Of a stretch of DNA of 64,000 bases, positions 9,181 to 17,024 are shown one piece after another. Source of the stretch: Pseudomonadota bacterium (GTDB taxonomy: Bacteria; Pseudomonadota; Gammaproteobacteria; Burkholderiales; Burkholderiaceae_B); assembly GCA_023425645.1 (NCBI GenBank), contig JAFACG010000043.1, positions 34,787-98,786 of the forward strand, given 5' to 3'. How positions within the stretch are numbered: position 1 is the stretch's first letter; every line of letters starts with the position of its first letter. A program made the translations under genes and the position numbers. The notes beneath the pieces were generated by a model. That model was not told the DNA's origin. It did no database searches and was given only the letters and a program-made list of their open reading frames with translations.

Positions 9181-9930
9181 TCAGCCATTGAAAGAAAGAA
9201 TCGAATTGGCGCGGTCTTCGCGCGCACCGGCGTCCTGGATGATCTTCATCTGCGACTCGAAGCGGCGCGAATTGGCGATCATGGCAACCATGGCCTCGGC
9301 CGGATTGGCGTTGCTTTTCTCGATGAAACCGGCCACCAGGCGCACGGCCGGATCGGCCTGCGCGGGCGCGCCGTTGGCCTGGCGGAACAGGCCGTCCTGG
9401 CCGCGCACAAGGCCGGCGGCGGGCGGGTTGACCAGCTTGAGCTGGCCCACCATCTGGATGTCGCGCGGATTGTCGCCCGCGCCCAGGGCAGTCAATCGGC
9501 CGTCGCTGGAAAAAGTCACCGTACCGCGATCGGGCACTTCGATGGGCTGGCCGTCCACGCTCAATACCGGCAGGCCCGACTGCGTCACCAACTGGTTCCG
9601 GGCATTGACCGCCAGGTCGCCGGCGCGCGTGTAAGCCTCATCGCCGCCAGGCGTGCGTACGGCGAGCCAGCCCTCGCCGGCGATCGCCACATCCAGGGCA
9701 TGGCCGGTCTCGGCCATGGCGCCAGGCTGGAAGCGGCTGCCGGGAGACACCGTGGCCGTGGCCACGCGGGTCTGGGAGCCTGTGTCGCTGACCACGGGCA
9801 CGGAACGGTAGTAGGCGAGCTGTTCGCGAAAGCCCGACGTGCTCAGATTGGCCAGATTGTTGGTGATCACATCCTGCTGTTCCAGGATGCGCTGCGCGCC
9901 GTTCATGGCGGTGTAGATCAGACGGTCCAT
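9181..9930 (-). CDS. flgF: Proximal rod protein FlgF
   Basis: A 249-residue rod protein starting MDRLIYTAMNGAQRILEQQD, with VITNNLANLSTSGFREQLA near the N-terminus and VAMIANSRRFESQMKIIQDA at the C-terminus. Length is as expected for FlgF (about 250). It is one of the proximal rod subunits exported by the flagellar type III apparatus and so has no cleaved signal. It lies 8 bases after flgE. Confidence 0.96.
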   Translation of the reverse strand: MDRLIYTAMNGAQRILEQQDVITNNLANLSTSGFREQLAYYRSVPVVSDTGSQTRVATATVSPGSRFQPGAMAETGHALDVAIAGEGWLAVRTPGGDEAYTRAGDLAVNARNQLVTQSGLPVLSVDGQPIEVPDRGTVTFSSDGRLTALGAGDNPRDIQMVGQLKLVNPPAAGLVRGQDGLFRQANGAPAQADPAVRLVAGFIEKSNANPAEAMVAMIANSRRFESQMKIIQDAGAREDRANSILSFNG

Positions 9931-9938
9931 GACGGCTG

Positions 9939-11258
9939 TTAGCGCAGGTTGACCAGGGTCTGCAGGACCTGGTCCTGCGTCTTGATGGTCTGGGCGTTGG
10001 CCTGGTAGGTGCGCTGGGCGATGATCATGTTGACCAGTTCCTGGCCCATGTCCACATTGGATTCTTCAACCGCCTGCCCTTTCACGGTGGCCAGGCCGTT
10101 CTCGCCTGGACGGCCCAGGATGGGCTGGCCGGAGGCGCCGGTCTCGGTCCAGGCATTGCCGCCAATGGGCTTGAGGCCCTGCAGGTTGCTGAAGTCGGCC
10201 AGCACGAGCGAGCCCAGACGCATGGTTTCGCCGTTGGTGTAGGCGGCGATGATGGTGCCGTCGCTGTCGATGGACATGCTGGCGTATTCGCCGGTGGCGT
10301 AGCCGTTCTGGTTAGGGTTGCCACGCGCGAATTCGCCGCCGAACTGGGTAGTCCCGGTATAACGCAGGTCAAAGACCAGGTCATCGGCAGGTGACACCGC
10401 GCCACCCGGATTGGCCAGCGTCAGGTTCACGACAGCCGGATCGGTGGTCAGCACGCCGGCGCCGTTGAAGGTAAGTTTGGCCGAGGCCGGGTTGAGCGGA
10501 GTATCGCCCACCATGTAATAAACGTCCCACTCGCTGTCACCTGCGGCATTTGCCGAACGCTTGGCGTAGTATTGGGTGACGTTGTGGCTGTTGCCCAGCG
10601 AATCGTAGACCGTGTAATTGAAGGTCTGAGTGTAGGTCGTGTCGTCTTTCGGATCAAAGGTCGAAACCATAACAGGATCCATAACGGGATCCCCGTTCCC
10701 ATCTAAGACAGGATCACCATTTCCATCAAGCCGCGGTTGCAACATAGGAGTGCCATCCGGATTAAAGCTCGGCTTTTCAGCCACAATACTTTCCGCATTG
10801 GCCGGCAGGTTCAGCTTCAGGCGCATTTCCGTGGTGGCCTTGGGCGGGATGTTGCCCGACGGCACCTGCAGGCGCTGCAGAGTGCTGGAGCCTTCTCCGT
10901 AACCGGTCAGATAATGGCCTTGGGCATTGACCAGCATGCCTTCCTTGTTGGGAAAGAACTGGCCGTTGCGCGAGTAAACGATCGCGCCATTGGGCTGCTC
11001 CAGGCGGAACAGGCCTTTTTCGCCGTCGATGGCCATATCGAACTGACCGCCGGTGCTGCTGATGTTGCCGATGGAGAAACGCTGGCTGACGCGCGAGACC
11101 TGCACGCCCAGACCGATGCGCGAGTTGGCGTAGACGTCCGCGAACTGCACCGTGGAGGACTTGTAGCCCACCGTGCCGGCGTTGGCGATATTGTTGCCGA
11201 TGGCGTCCAGGTTCTGGGAGGCAGCGTTCAAGCCGCTCAAGCCTTGTCCGAAACTCAT
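9939..11258 (-). CDS. flgE: Flagellar hook protein FlgE
   Basis: A 439-residue hook protein starting MSFGQGLSGLNAASQNLDAI, with GNNIANAGTVGYKSS and the terminal helix VNMIIAQRTYQANAQTIK. The core D0/D1 parts are conserved. At about residues 175-200 the surface domain carries an Asp/Gly/Pro-rich insert with DGNGDPV twice in tandem, encoded by visibly AT-richer DNA around 10660-10760. The enteric protein is about 402 residues, so the insert accounts for much of the difference. It lies after flgD with a 52-base gap. Confidence 0.97.
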   Translation of the reverse strand: MSFGQGLSGLNAASQNLDAIGNNIANAGTVGYKSSTVQFADVYANSRIGLGVQVSRVSQRFSIGNISSTGGQFDMAIDGEKGLFRLEQPNGAIVYSRNGQFFPNKEGMLVNAQGHYLTGYGEGSSTLQRLQVPSGNIPPKATTEMRLKLNLPANAESIVAEKPSFNPDGTPMLQPRLDGNGDPVLDGNGDPVMDPVMVSTFDPKDDTTYTQTFNYTVYDSLGNSHNVTQYYAKRSANAAGDSEWDVYYMVGDTPLNPASAKLTFNGAGVLTTDPAVVNLTLANPGGAVSPADDLVFDLRYTGTTQFGGEFARGNPNQNGYATGEYASMSIDSDGTIIAAYTNGETMRLGSLVLADFSNLQGLKPIGGNAWTETGASGQPILGRPGENGLATVKGQAVEESNVDMGQELVNMIIAQRTYQANAQTIKTQDQVLQTLVNLR

Positions 11259-11310
11259 GAGTATTCCTTTTGTTTAACCGTTGAACAGGTCCGGCGCGCG
11301 CGCCCGGGCC

Positions 11311-11994
11311 TTACATGATTTTGCGTATGTCCAGCAGGGAGTAAGAACCCGCCAGTCCCAGGTCCAGCTTCAAACCAGTGGAGGTGTAGGCCACGCTGCC
11401 CACCTTCCCGTAAGTCAGGGCTTCCGCAGTAACGGCCTCGCCGTCATTGCTCGCCAGCACCTTGGCGGTGTAGGCGCCGTCGGCCAGCGGCAGGCCGTCG
11501 TTGTCAAGCCCGTCCCATTCCATGGAATAGACGCCGGCCTTCAGGGCGCCCTTGTCGTACTCGCGCACCACCTTGCCGCTGCTGTCCAGGATCTGGACCT
11601 TGGTCGTGGTGCTCGAACCGGCCAGGTCTATGCCGAACGGCGTGGCGACCTTCCCGCCTTCAGCATCGCTGCCCAGCAACACTTTGCTGCCGGGAACCAG
11701 GACGTCCTTGCCGATCAATCCGGCCGCCTGCATGGACTGGGTCACATCCATCTGGCCGGCCACGGCCATCAGGGTATTGTTCAGCTGCGTGATGCCATTG
11801 ACGGTGGACAGCTGGGCGATCTGCGAGGTGACCTGGGCGTTGTCCATGGGGTTGAGGGGGTCCTGATTGCGCAGCTGCGTCACCAACAGCGTCAGGAAGC
11901 GATCCTGCGTATCGGCCATCAGGTTCTTGCTCTGGGCGCTGGCCATGCCCAGGGCGGCGGCCGACGCATCAATGTTGTTATTGACTGTGCTCAA
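11311..11994 (-). CDS. flgD: Hook-capping protein FlgD
   Basis: A 227-residue scaffold protein that caps the growing hook. The signature DTQDRFLTLLVTQLRNQDPL with NPMDNAQVTSQIAQLSTV follows (about residues 30-70), and the C-terminal part has FlgD Ig-like/tudor-type beta domains (YSMEWDGLDNDGLPLADG). The only sensible start is TTG at 11994, with GGAG six bases upstream; no in-frame ATG is available there. It sits 20 bases after flgC. Confidence 0.95.
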   Translation of the reverse strand: MSTVNNNIDASAAALGMASAQSKNLMADTQDRFLTLLVTQLRNQDPLNPMDNAQVTSQIAQLSTVNGITQLNNTLMAVAGQMDVTQSMQAAGLIGKDVLVPGSKVLLGSDAEGGKVATPFGIDLAGSSTTTKVQILDSSGKVVREYDKGALKAGVYSMEWDGLDNDGLPLADGAYTAKVLASNDGEAVTAEALTYGKVGSVAYTSTGLKLDLGLAGSYSLLDIRKIM

Positions 11995-12014
11995 GATCTG
12001 CTCCGTATTCGGGC

Positions 12015-12419
12015 TTACTGACCGATGCTCAAAGTGCGCATCATGAGATTCTTGGAGGTGTTGATCACCTCCACGTTGGCCTGGTAGGACCGCGAGGCCG
12101 CAATCATGTTGACGGTCTCGGCCACCACGTCCACATTGGGCATCATCACGTAGCCCTGTTCGTCCGCATGCGGGTTGCCCGGGTCGTACTGCAGGCGACC
12201 GGGCGCCGAGCTTTCGCGCACGGCTGCGACCTGCACGCCGCCGATCGGGCTCTGGCCCTGGGGCGTCATCTGGAAGACGACCTCGCGGGCCTTGTAAGGC
12301 TGGCCGTCGGGTCCCGCCACGCTGTCGGCATTGGCGATATTGCTGGCCGACACGTTCAGGCGCTGGGACTGGGCCGCCAGCGCGGAGCCGGCGATCTGGA
12401 AAATGCTGAGACTGGACAT
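12015..12419 (-). CDS. flgC: Proximal rod protein FlgC
   Basis: A 134-residue rod protein with [20 protein letters not shown], then [11 protein letters not shown], and the C-terminal [20 protein letters not shown]. These are diagnostic for FlgC, and the length is the family norm. It follows flgB by 12 bases and belongs to the class 2 operon starting at flgB. Confidence 0.97.
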   Translation of the reverse strand: MSSLSIFQIAGSALAAQSQRLNVSASNIANADSVAGPDGQPYKAREVVFQMTPQGQSPIGGVQVAAVRESSAPGRLQYDPGNPHADEQGYVMMPNVDVVAETVNMIAASRSYQANVEVINTSKNLMMRTLSIGQ

Positions 12420-12431
12420 GGGAACTCGCGC

Positions 12432-12848
12432 TTACTGCTGCAGGGCGGTCATCAGGCCCTTGAGGCGCTGTGACAGGAGACTGATGGTGCTCTGGTAATG
12501 CATGGTGTTGTCGGCGAACTGCACGCGCTCGACGTCCATCTCGACCGTATTGCCGTCGATGGAAGGCTGCGTGGGCAGGCGATACAAGAGCTGGTCCGCC
12601 ACCGGCGGCGTCACGGCCTTGGCCGCGATATGGCGCGCTGAGGTCAGGGACAGGCTGGTGTCGGGCAGGCGCTGATTGCCTCCCCCGCCCAGGGCGGCCT
12701 TGAGCGACGCGGAGAAATCCATATCCCGCGCCTTATAATTAGGCGTGTCGGCATTGGCGATATTGGAAGCCAGCACTTCCTGGCGCTCCTGGCGCACAGC
12801 CAGGGCGGTCTGGTAGAACTTCAGGTCGGCACCGATGCGATCGATCAT
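12432..12848 (-). CDS. flgB: Proximal rod protein FlgB
   Basis: A 138-residue rod protein with [20 protein letters not shown] and DMDFSASLKAALG, then a C-terminal helix (FADNTMHYQSTISLLSQRLK). First gene of flgBCDEFGHIJ(KL), transcribed away from flgA. The 169-base divergent gap (12849-13017) must hold the FlhDC-dependent promoters for both directions; I could not assign the boxes with confidence. Confidence 0.97.
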   Translation of the reverse strand: MIDRIGADLKFYQTALAVRQERQEVLASNIANADTPNYKARDMDFSASLKAALGGGGNQRLPDTSLSLTSARHIAAKAVTPPVADQLLYRLPTQPSIDGNTVEMDVERVQFADNTMHYQSTISLLSQRLKGLMTALQQ

Positions 12849-13017
12849 GGAATCAGGCGGAAATCACTATGGGTTCGAAACGGGTGAACAGGCGCAAGCC
12901 TTTCACCGCCATAACAGAATGGTAGCCAGAGGCGTCCAGCCACAAACCAGGGAACAAAACGCAATTTGTCCGCCAGTTCTTCTCTTGACGACGAGCCCGA
13001 CTCCGTAAAATGCCTTC

Positions 13018-13743
13018 ATGACGCCCGATCGCCTGCTTTCCCTCCTGTGCCTGTCCGCCGCCTACCTGGCTTGCCCGGCGGTAGCACAGCAGCCGCAACA
13101 AGAACAGCAGGAGCAGCCCGCCGTCCAGACGGTCGAGGACATGCAGGCCATGGTGCACGACTACCTTCTGGCGCAGGCGCAGGTCCTGCCCGGCCAGGCG
13201 CAGATCACCCTGGACGCGGCGCGCCTGCACGCCATGCCGGCCTGCCGCCAGGCCCAGGCCTTCCTGCCCAGCGGCCAGCGCCTGCGCGCACGCATGAGCG
13301 TGGGCGTGCGCTGCCTGGCCCCCCAGCCCTGGAGCAGCTCGGTGAACGCCACCTTGTCGGTCCAAGGCCACTACTACGTCACCAATCGCCGTATCAATCC
13401 AGGAGAGACCATCAGCCTGGACGATCTGGTGGCGCGCGAAGGAGACTTGCTGCAGCTGGCTTCTGGCGTGGCATTCGACCCAAGCCAGATCGTGGGCTTT
13501 GTCGCCAGCCAGCGCATCGCCCTGGGCACACCCATCCGCAGCTCGGCCTTGCGCGATCCGCAATCGGTCATGCGCGGCCAGACCGTGCGCACCATCGCGC
13601 GCGGCGCGGGCTTCGTGGCGACGGGCGAAGGCCAGGCCCTGCAGAGCGGCGCGCCCGGCATGCAGATCCAGATCAAGGCCAGTTCCGGGCAGATCATTTC
13701 GGCCACCGTGCTGGACGCCTCCACCGTCCAGGTCATGATGTAG
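13018..13743 (+). CDS. flgA: P-ring assembly chaperone FlgA
   Basis: A 241-residue periplasmic protein. A Sec signal (about residues 1-23, ending PAVAQ) precedes a Gln/Glu-rich stretch and the FlgA SAF-like domain (VTNRRINPGETISLDDLVAR, then GTPIRSSALRDPQSVMRGQT, then GAPGMQIQIKASSGQIISA). It helps FlgI polymerise around the rod. Divergent from flgB and followed by flgM, the standard arrangement. A TAAAAT box seven bases before the ATG would imply a nearly leaderless message if used, but its spacing to TTGACG (15 bases) is poor. Confidence 0.94.
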   Translation: MTPDRLLSLLCLSAAYLACPAVAQQPQQEQQEQPAVQTVEDMQAMVHDYLLAQAQVLPGQAQITLDAARLHAMPACRQAQAFLPSGQRLRARMSVGVRCLAPQPWSSSVNATLSVQGHYYVTNRRINPGETISLDDLVAREGDLLQLASGVAFDPSQIVGFVASQRIALGTPIRSSALRDPQSVMRGQTVRTIARGAGFVATGEGQALQSGAPGMQIQIKASSGQIISATVLDASTVQVMM

Positions 13744-13764
13744 GACGGGAAGCCGCCGCCATGC

Positions 13765-13791
13765 TAAAGTTCCCGGCTGCCCCGCCGTTAC
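13765..13791 (+). promoter_or_regulatory. Sigma-28 (FliA) promoter of flgM
   Basis: TAAAGTTC (13765-13772), 11 bases, then GCCGTTAC (13784-13791). This is close to the FliA consensus TAAAGTTT-N11-GCCGATAA with exact spacing. It lies between flgA and flgM, about 37 bases before the flgM start, so flgM would be expressed both from the class 2 flgA promoter and from its own class 3 promoter, giving the feedback loop known in Salmonella. Confidence 0.8.
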
Positions 13792-13828
13792 AAGATCAAC
13801 GCAAAGAACAGGCCCCACGGAGAAACAC

Positions 13829-14113
13829 GTGAAAATCACCACCTCCCCTCTCAAGACGCCCGTGGCTGAACGCAGCGGCACCGTCTCCAGCCAGGCGCGC
13901 AATGCCTACGGCGCCGGTTCGCCGGCCGCCAGCCAGGAAGTGGATTTCAGCGCCGCCGCCCGGCAGCTCAATTCCCTGCAGGACAGCGCCGGCGACGTGG
14001 ACATGCAGAAAGTCAGCGCCCTGCGCGATGCCATCGCCTCGGGCCAACTGAAGATCGACACCAGCCGCATCGCGGACTCGCTCATCGCCACCGCGCGCGA
14101 CCTTCTCAAATAA
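13829..14113 (+). CDS. flgM: Anti-sigma-28 factor FlgM
   Basis: A 94-residue protein starting at GTG with GGAG six bases upstream. The N-terminal half is low-complexity and probably disordered. The C-terminal half (QKVSALRDAIASGQLKIDTS, then RIADSLIATARDLLK) is the sigma-28-binding region of FlgM. It holds FliA inactive until it is exported through the completed hook-basal body. The position between flgA and flgN and the upstream sigma-28 promoter fit. Confidence 0.95.
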   Translation: MKITTSPLKTPVAERSGTVSSQARNAYGAGSPAASQEVDFSAAARQLNSLQDSAGDVDMQKVSALRDAIASGQLKIDTSRIADSLIATARDLLK

Positions 14114-14131
14114 ACCCGCTCCGCCACGGCC

Positions 14132-14581
14132 ATGTCTTTGCAAAACTGCCTCGCCGACCACCTGCAGACGCTGCAGACTCTTGAAACCCTGCTGATCAAC
14201 GAGAACGCGTTGTTGTTGCGCGCTTTCGAACCCCAGGAACTGGCGCAGATCACCTTGCGCAAATACCAGATCCTGGAGCAGATTGAGCAGCTCGAACAAC
14301 AGCGCGTCGCCTTGCTTCAGGACCGGCAGCTGGATACGCAAGCCCAAGGCTTGCGGTTGGCTGCGGAGCAGGACCAGCTCCAGGACGAGCTCGAACAGAT
14401 GTTCGAGCTCAGCGATCGCGTGCGTTCCCTGAGCGAAAACAACGGGATACTGGTGGACGCCTTCCTGGCGGACAACCAGCAAGCGCTCGACGCCCTGGCC
14501 GCCTTCAGCGGACGCACCAATTTCTACGACGCTTCCGGCAAGTCGCAGTCCAGCAGCTCGACGCTCAGCCTCAAGGCCTGA
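14132..14581 (+). CDS. flgN: Flagellar export chaperone FlgN
   Basis: A 149-residue, strongly helical protein, mostly coiled coil between about residues 10 and 110 (LQTLETLLINENALLLRAFE, QYQILEQIEQLEQQRVAL-like heptads). FlgN binds the C-terminal helices of FlgK and FlgL and keeps them export-competent. Sequence conservation in this family is low, so the call leans on length, coiled coil and the position directly after flgM. A strong terminator follows. Confidence 0.9.
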   Translation: MSLQNCLADHLQTLQTLETLLINENALLLRAFEPQELAQITLRKYQILEQIEQLEQQRVALLQDRQLDTQAQGLRLAAEQDQLQDELEQMFELSDRVRSLSENNGILVDAFLADNQQALDALAAFSGRTNFYDASGKSQSSSSTLSLKA

Positions 14582-14603
14582 ACGCAAGCGCTGCACTCAA
14601 GTC

Positions 14604-14627
14604 AAAGGCCCCTCGCGAGGGGCCTTT
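14604..14627. terminator. Bidirectional terminator between flgN and flhF
   Basis: Perfect 9-bp hairpin AAAGGCCCC / GGGGCCTTT around a 6-base loop, with A's on the left and TTTGTT on the right. It lies between the convergent flgN (+) and flhF (-) and can serve both. Confidence 0.9.
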
Positions 14628-14669
14628 GTTCTATATGCGTGGCGACTATAGTCGCCGCCATTGGCCCGC

Positions 14670-17024
14670 TCAGCTCATGGCCTCCTTGAGCACCAGCATC
14701 TTGACCAGGGCGTCCACCGATTGCGCCGCCTTCAGTGCGCCCTTGCCCAGCAAGCGGCCGGCCAGCTGGCGCACGTTCATGTTTTCCGGAGCCTGCAGCA
14801 GATCCCAGGCCGCTAGGCTCATCTGCCCCGCCGCCAGCAGGCGAAGCTCCTCGTCGGCGGCGGAGGCGGCCGGCGGCAAGACTTGCAGCACGGGCGCCAG
14901 CAGGCGCGCCATGTCCTGTGCTTCGGCGCGCAACATCATGTAGCAGGCCAGGCTGGCCGGCGCGATGGGCTCGACGCCATCACGCATGTGCACCAGCGCG
15001 AACCGGGTCTTGAGCACCTTGCCGTCGTGGCGGCGCACCGTGCGCAGCAAGACCAGGTCGAACGGCACCGGGGCCGCGTTCCTCTGCCTAAGGTGCACCC
15101 GCGTGTGCGCATGCCAGAGGGCGATTTCGCCCAGGCGCCAGCGTCCCAGGGACTCCATGTGCAAGCGGGCGGGCAAGTCCGGTACGGCGTGGAAAGACAA
15201 TTGCTTGCACAAGGCATTGGGCGTGGTCTGCCCATCCTTGTGCCACAAGGAGGTGGCGCCCGGAATCAGCGCCAGCCAGTCGGCGGGCATGGCCGCCCAC
15301 TGCCGCCACATCGTGGGCGAGCCGCCTTCGAAAATATGCAACAGGCTGACGGGATCCGCCTGGCTGTTGAGCACTTCCATGGCCTGACTCAAAGCCTGGG
15401 CGGGACTGGGACGCTGCAGCGTGCGCACGCCCCGCGCGTCGGACCAGTCCGCCGGGGACTGGCGCTGATAATACGGCACGCTCAGGGCCTGGCCCTGAGG
15501 ACTGAAGAGATAGCTCAGGGACAACTGCTCCTGGCCGCCTGCCAGGGCATGATCCGTATGGATGACCAGCAGGCGCTTGACGTCCACGTCCGTCATCTCC
15601 TGCCGCGCGGCGCGCATCAAGGCCGCGCCTCGCTGTGCGGCATCGCTCAGCTCCGGCTGAGTGTCCTGCGCGTGCAGATCCCTCCAGAAATCATAGGCCT
15701 CCGCACAGGCCAGGCGCTCGTCCAGGACGGCGGCCGCGCGCCGCGCCTGCTCCACCGACACGGGAGCCCCGGCCGAGGCCGCGGCCAGCAGCCTTGGCAG
15801 CACCCGCGCGCGGCGTTCCTGCTCCAGCTCCTGTTCCTGGGCAATCTGTCCGTCCGACTGCAGCAAGGCCGCCAGATCGCCTTGGGTGGGCGAATACAGC
15901 GGCCGTTGGCTTTCGCGCACCTGCAAAGCCGAGTCCACCAGTTCGGCGGCGGACATGAAGCGCAGGTCCTCGGGCACCTTCTGGCCGGTGGACACATAAT
16001 GAATGGGCAGCTTGAAGCGGATGGCCGTGTCCAGCGGGGCTCCCAGCTTGATCGCTTCGTCGACCTTGGACACGATGCAGCCGCTCAGCGGCGTGCCGCC
16101 GTCCTGGGTATAGCTGCGCGCCACTTCGTCCAAGGTGTCGCCCTGGCTGGCCGCGTTGAGCACCAGTAGGCGCTGCACGCGCCGGCCGGCCCCCGCCAGC
16201 AGCGCCGCCTGCTCGCGTACGTAACGGTCGCGCTGGCTGATGCCCACATTGTCGATCAGGATCAGCTGGTCGGGGCGCACGCCCAGCACCAGGCTGCGCA
16301 ACTGCTGCACGTCCTGGACGATATGCACCGGCACCCGCATCAGGTCGCCGTAGATCTTGAGCTGCTCGTGCGCGCCGATCCGGTAAGTGTCCGTGGTCAG
16401 CAGGACCACGCGCTCCGGGCCGAAACGGCGCACGGCCCGCGCCGCCAGCTTGGCCAGCGTCGTGGTCTTGCCCACGCCCGTGGGGCCGACCAGCGCCAGC
16501 GCCAGCCCGGGCTGCCACAGGGACTCCTCGGAGCGCAGCACCGGCAGATGCGTCTCCAGTTCGGTGCGCGCCCATTGCAGAGCGGCGCGAGCGCTGAGAT
16601 TGTCCGGCAGGCGCTTGAGCATGGCGCGCAGCAGGGCCGTGCTGAACCCCTGCGCCAGCAAGGACTGGAATAGATTGACGGCCACCGGCGAGCGCCGCAT
16701 CTGGTGGCTCCAGACCAGATCATCCATGCGCCCTTCCAGAGCTCCCCGCAAGGCGCCGATGGCGCCCATGACATTGTCGGCGCCCGGCGGCGGCGCCATC
16801 TCCTGGCGCATGCCGGCCGCCTGGTTGGGAGCCGGCGCAGGGGCTGCCGGCGCAGGCACGTCGCGGATGGCGGATTCCGGCACCGACGTGGCGTCGGTGG
16901 CCAGGATCTCGACGCCGCCGTTGACGCGGCGGTTGGAAACGATCAAGGCATCCGGCCCGAGCGCGATGCGCACCTGGCGCATGGCTTCCCGGCTGGTACT
17001 GCCAAAAAAACGGCTTATATTCAT
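14670..17024 (-). CDS. flhF: Flagellar SRP-type GTPase FlhF with long C-terminal extension
   Basis: A 784-residue protein. The N-terminal B domain and Ala/Pro linker (1-80) lead to an N-domain and an SRP-type GTPase domain (about 110-370): P-loop GPTGVGKTTT (180-189), TTDTYRIGAHEQL (210-222), LIDNVGISQRD (256-266) and SKVDEA (319-324). In the third motif Asn replaces the Thr usual in FlhF (DTxGxSQRD). FlhF proteins normally end near here. This one continues for about 410 residues with no motif I recognise, mostly alpha-helical with two Ala-rich segments. The start overlaps the flhA stop by 4 bases (ATGA). No flhG/fleN follows. Confidence 0.95.
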   Translation of the reverse strand: MNISRFFGSTSREAMRQVRIALGPDALIVSNRRVNGGVEILATDATSVPESAIRDVPAPAAPAPAPNQAAGMRQEMAPPPGADNVMGAIGALRGALEGRMDDLVWSHQMRRSPVAVNLFQSLLAQGFSTALLRAMLKRLPDNLSARAALQWARTELETHLPVLRSEESLWQPGLALALVGPTGVGKTTTLAKLAARAVRRFGPERVVLLTTDTYRIGAHEQLKIYGDLMRVPVHIVQDVQQLRSLVLGVRPDQLILIDNVGISQRDRYVREQAALLAGAGRRVQRLLVLNAASQGDTLDEVARSYTQDGGTPLSGCIVSKVDEAIKLGAPLDTAIRFKLPIHYVSTGQKVPEDLRFMSAAELVDSALQVRESQRPLYSPTQGDLAALLQSDGQIAQEQELEQERRARVLPRLLAAASAGAPVSVEQARRAAAVLDERLACAEAYDFWRDLHAQDTQPELSDAAQRGAALMRAARQEMTDVDVKRLLVIHTDHALAGGQEQLSLSYLFSPQGQALSVPYYQRQSPADWSDARGVRTLQRPSPAQALSQAMEVLNSQADPVSLLHIFEGGSPTMWRQWAAMPADWLALIPGATSLWHKDGQTTPNALCKQLSFHAVPDLPARLHMESLGRWRLGEIALWHAHTRVHLRQRNAAPVPFDLVLLRTVRRHDGKVLKTRFALVHMRDGVEPIAPASLACYMMLRAEAQDMARLLAPVLQVLPPAASAADEELRLLAAGQMSLAAWDLLQAPENMNVRQLAGRLLGKGALKAAQSVDALVKMLVLKEAMS

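Noticed and set aside
12985..13011. TTGACG...TAAAAT as a sigma-70 promoter giving a leaderless flgA message
   Set aside because: The 15-base spacing is poor and flgA is expected to have an FlhDC-dependent promoter; noted in the flgA entry only.
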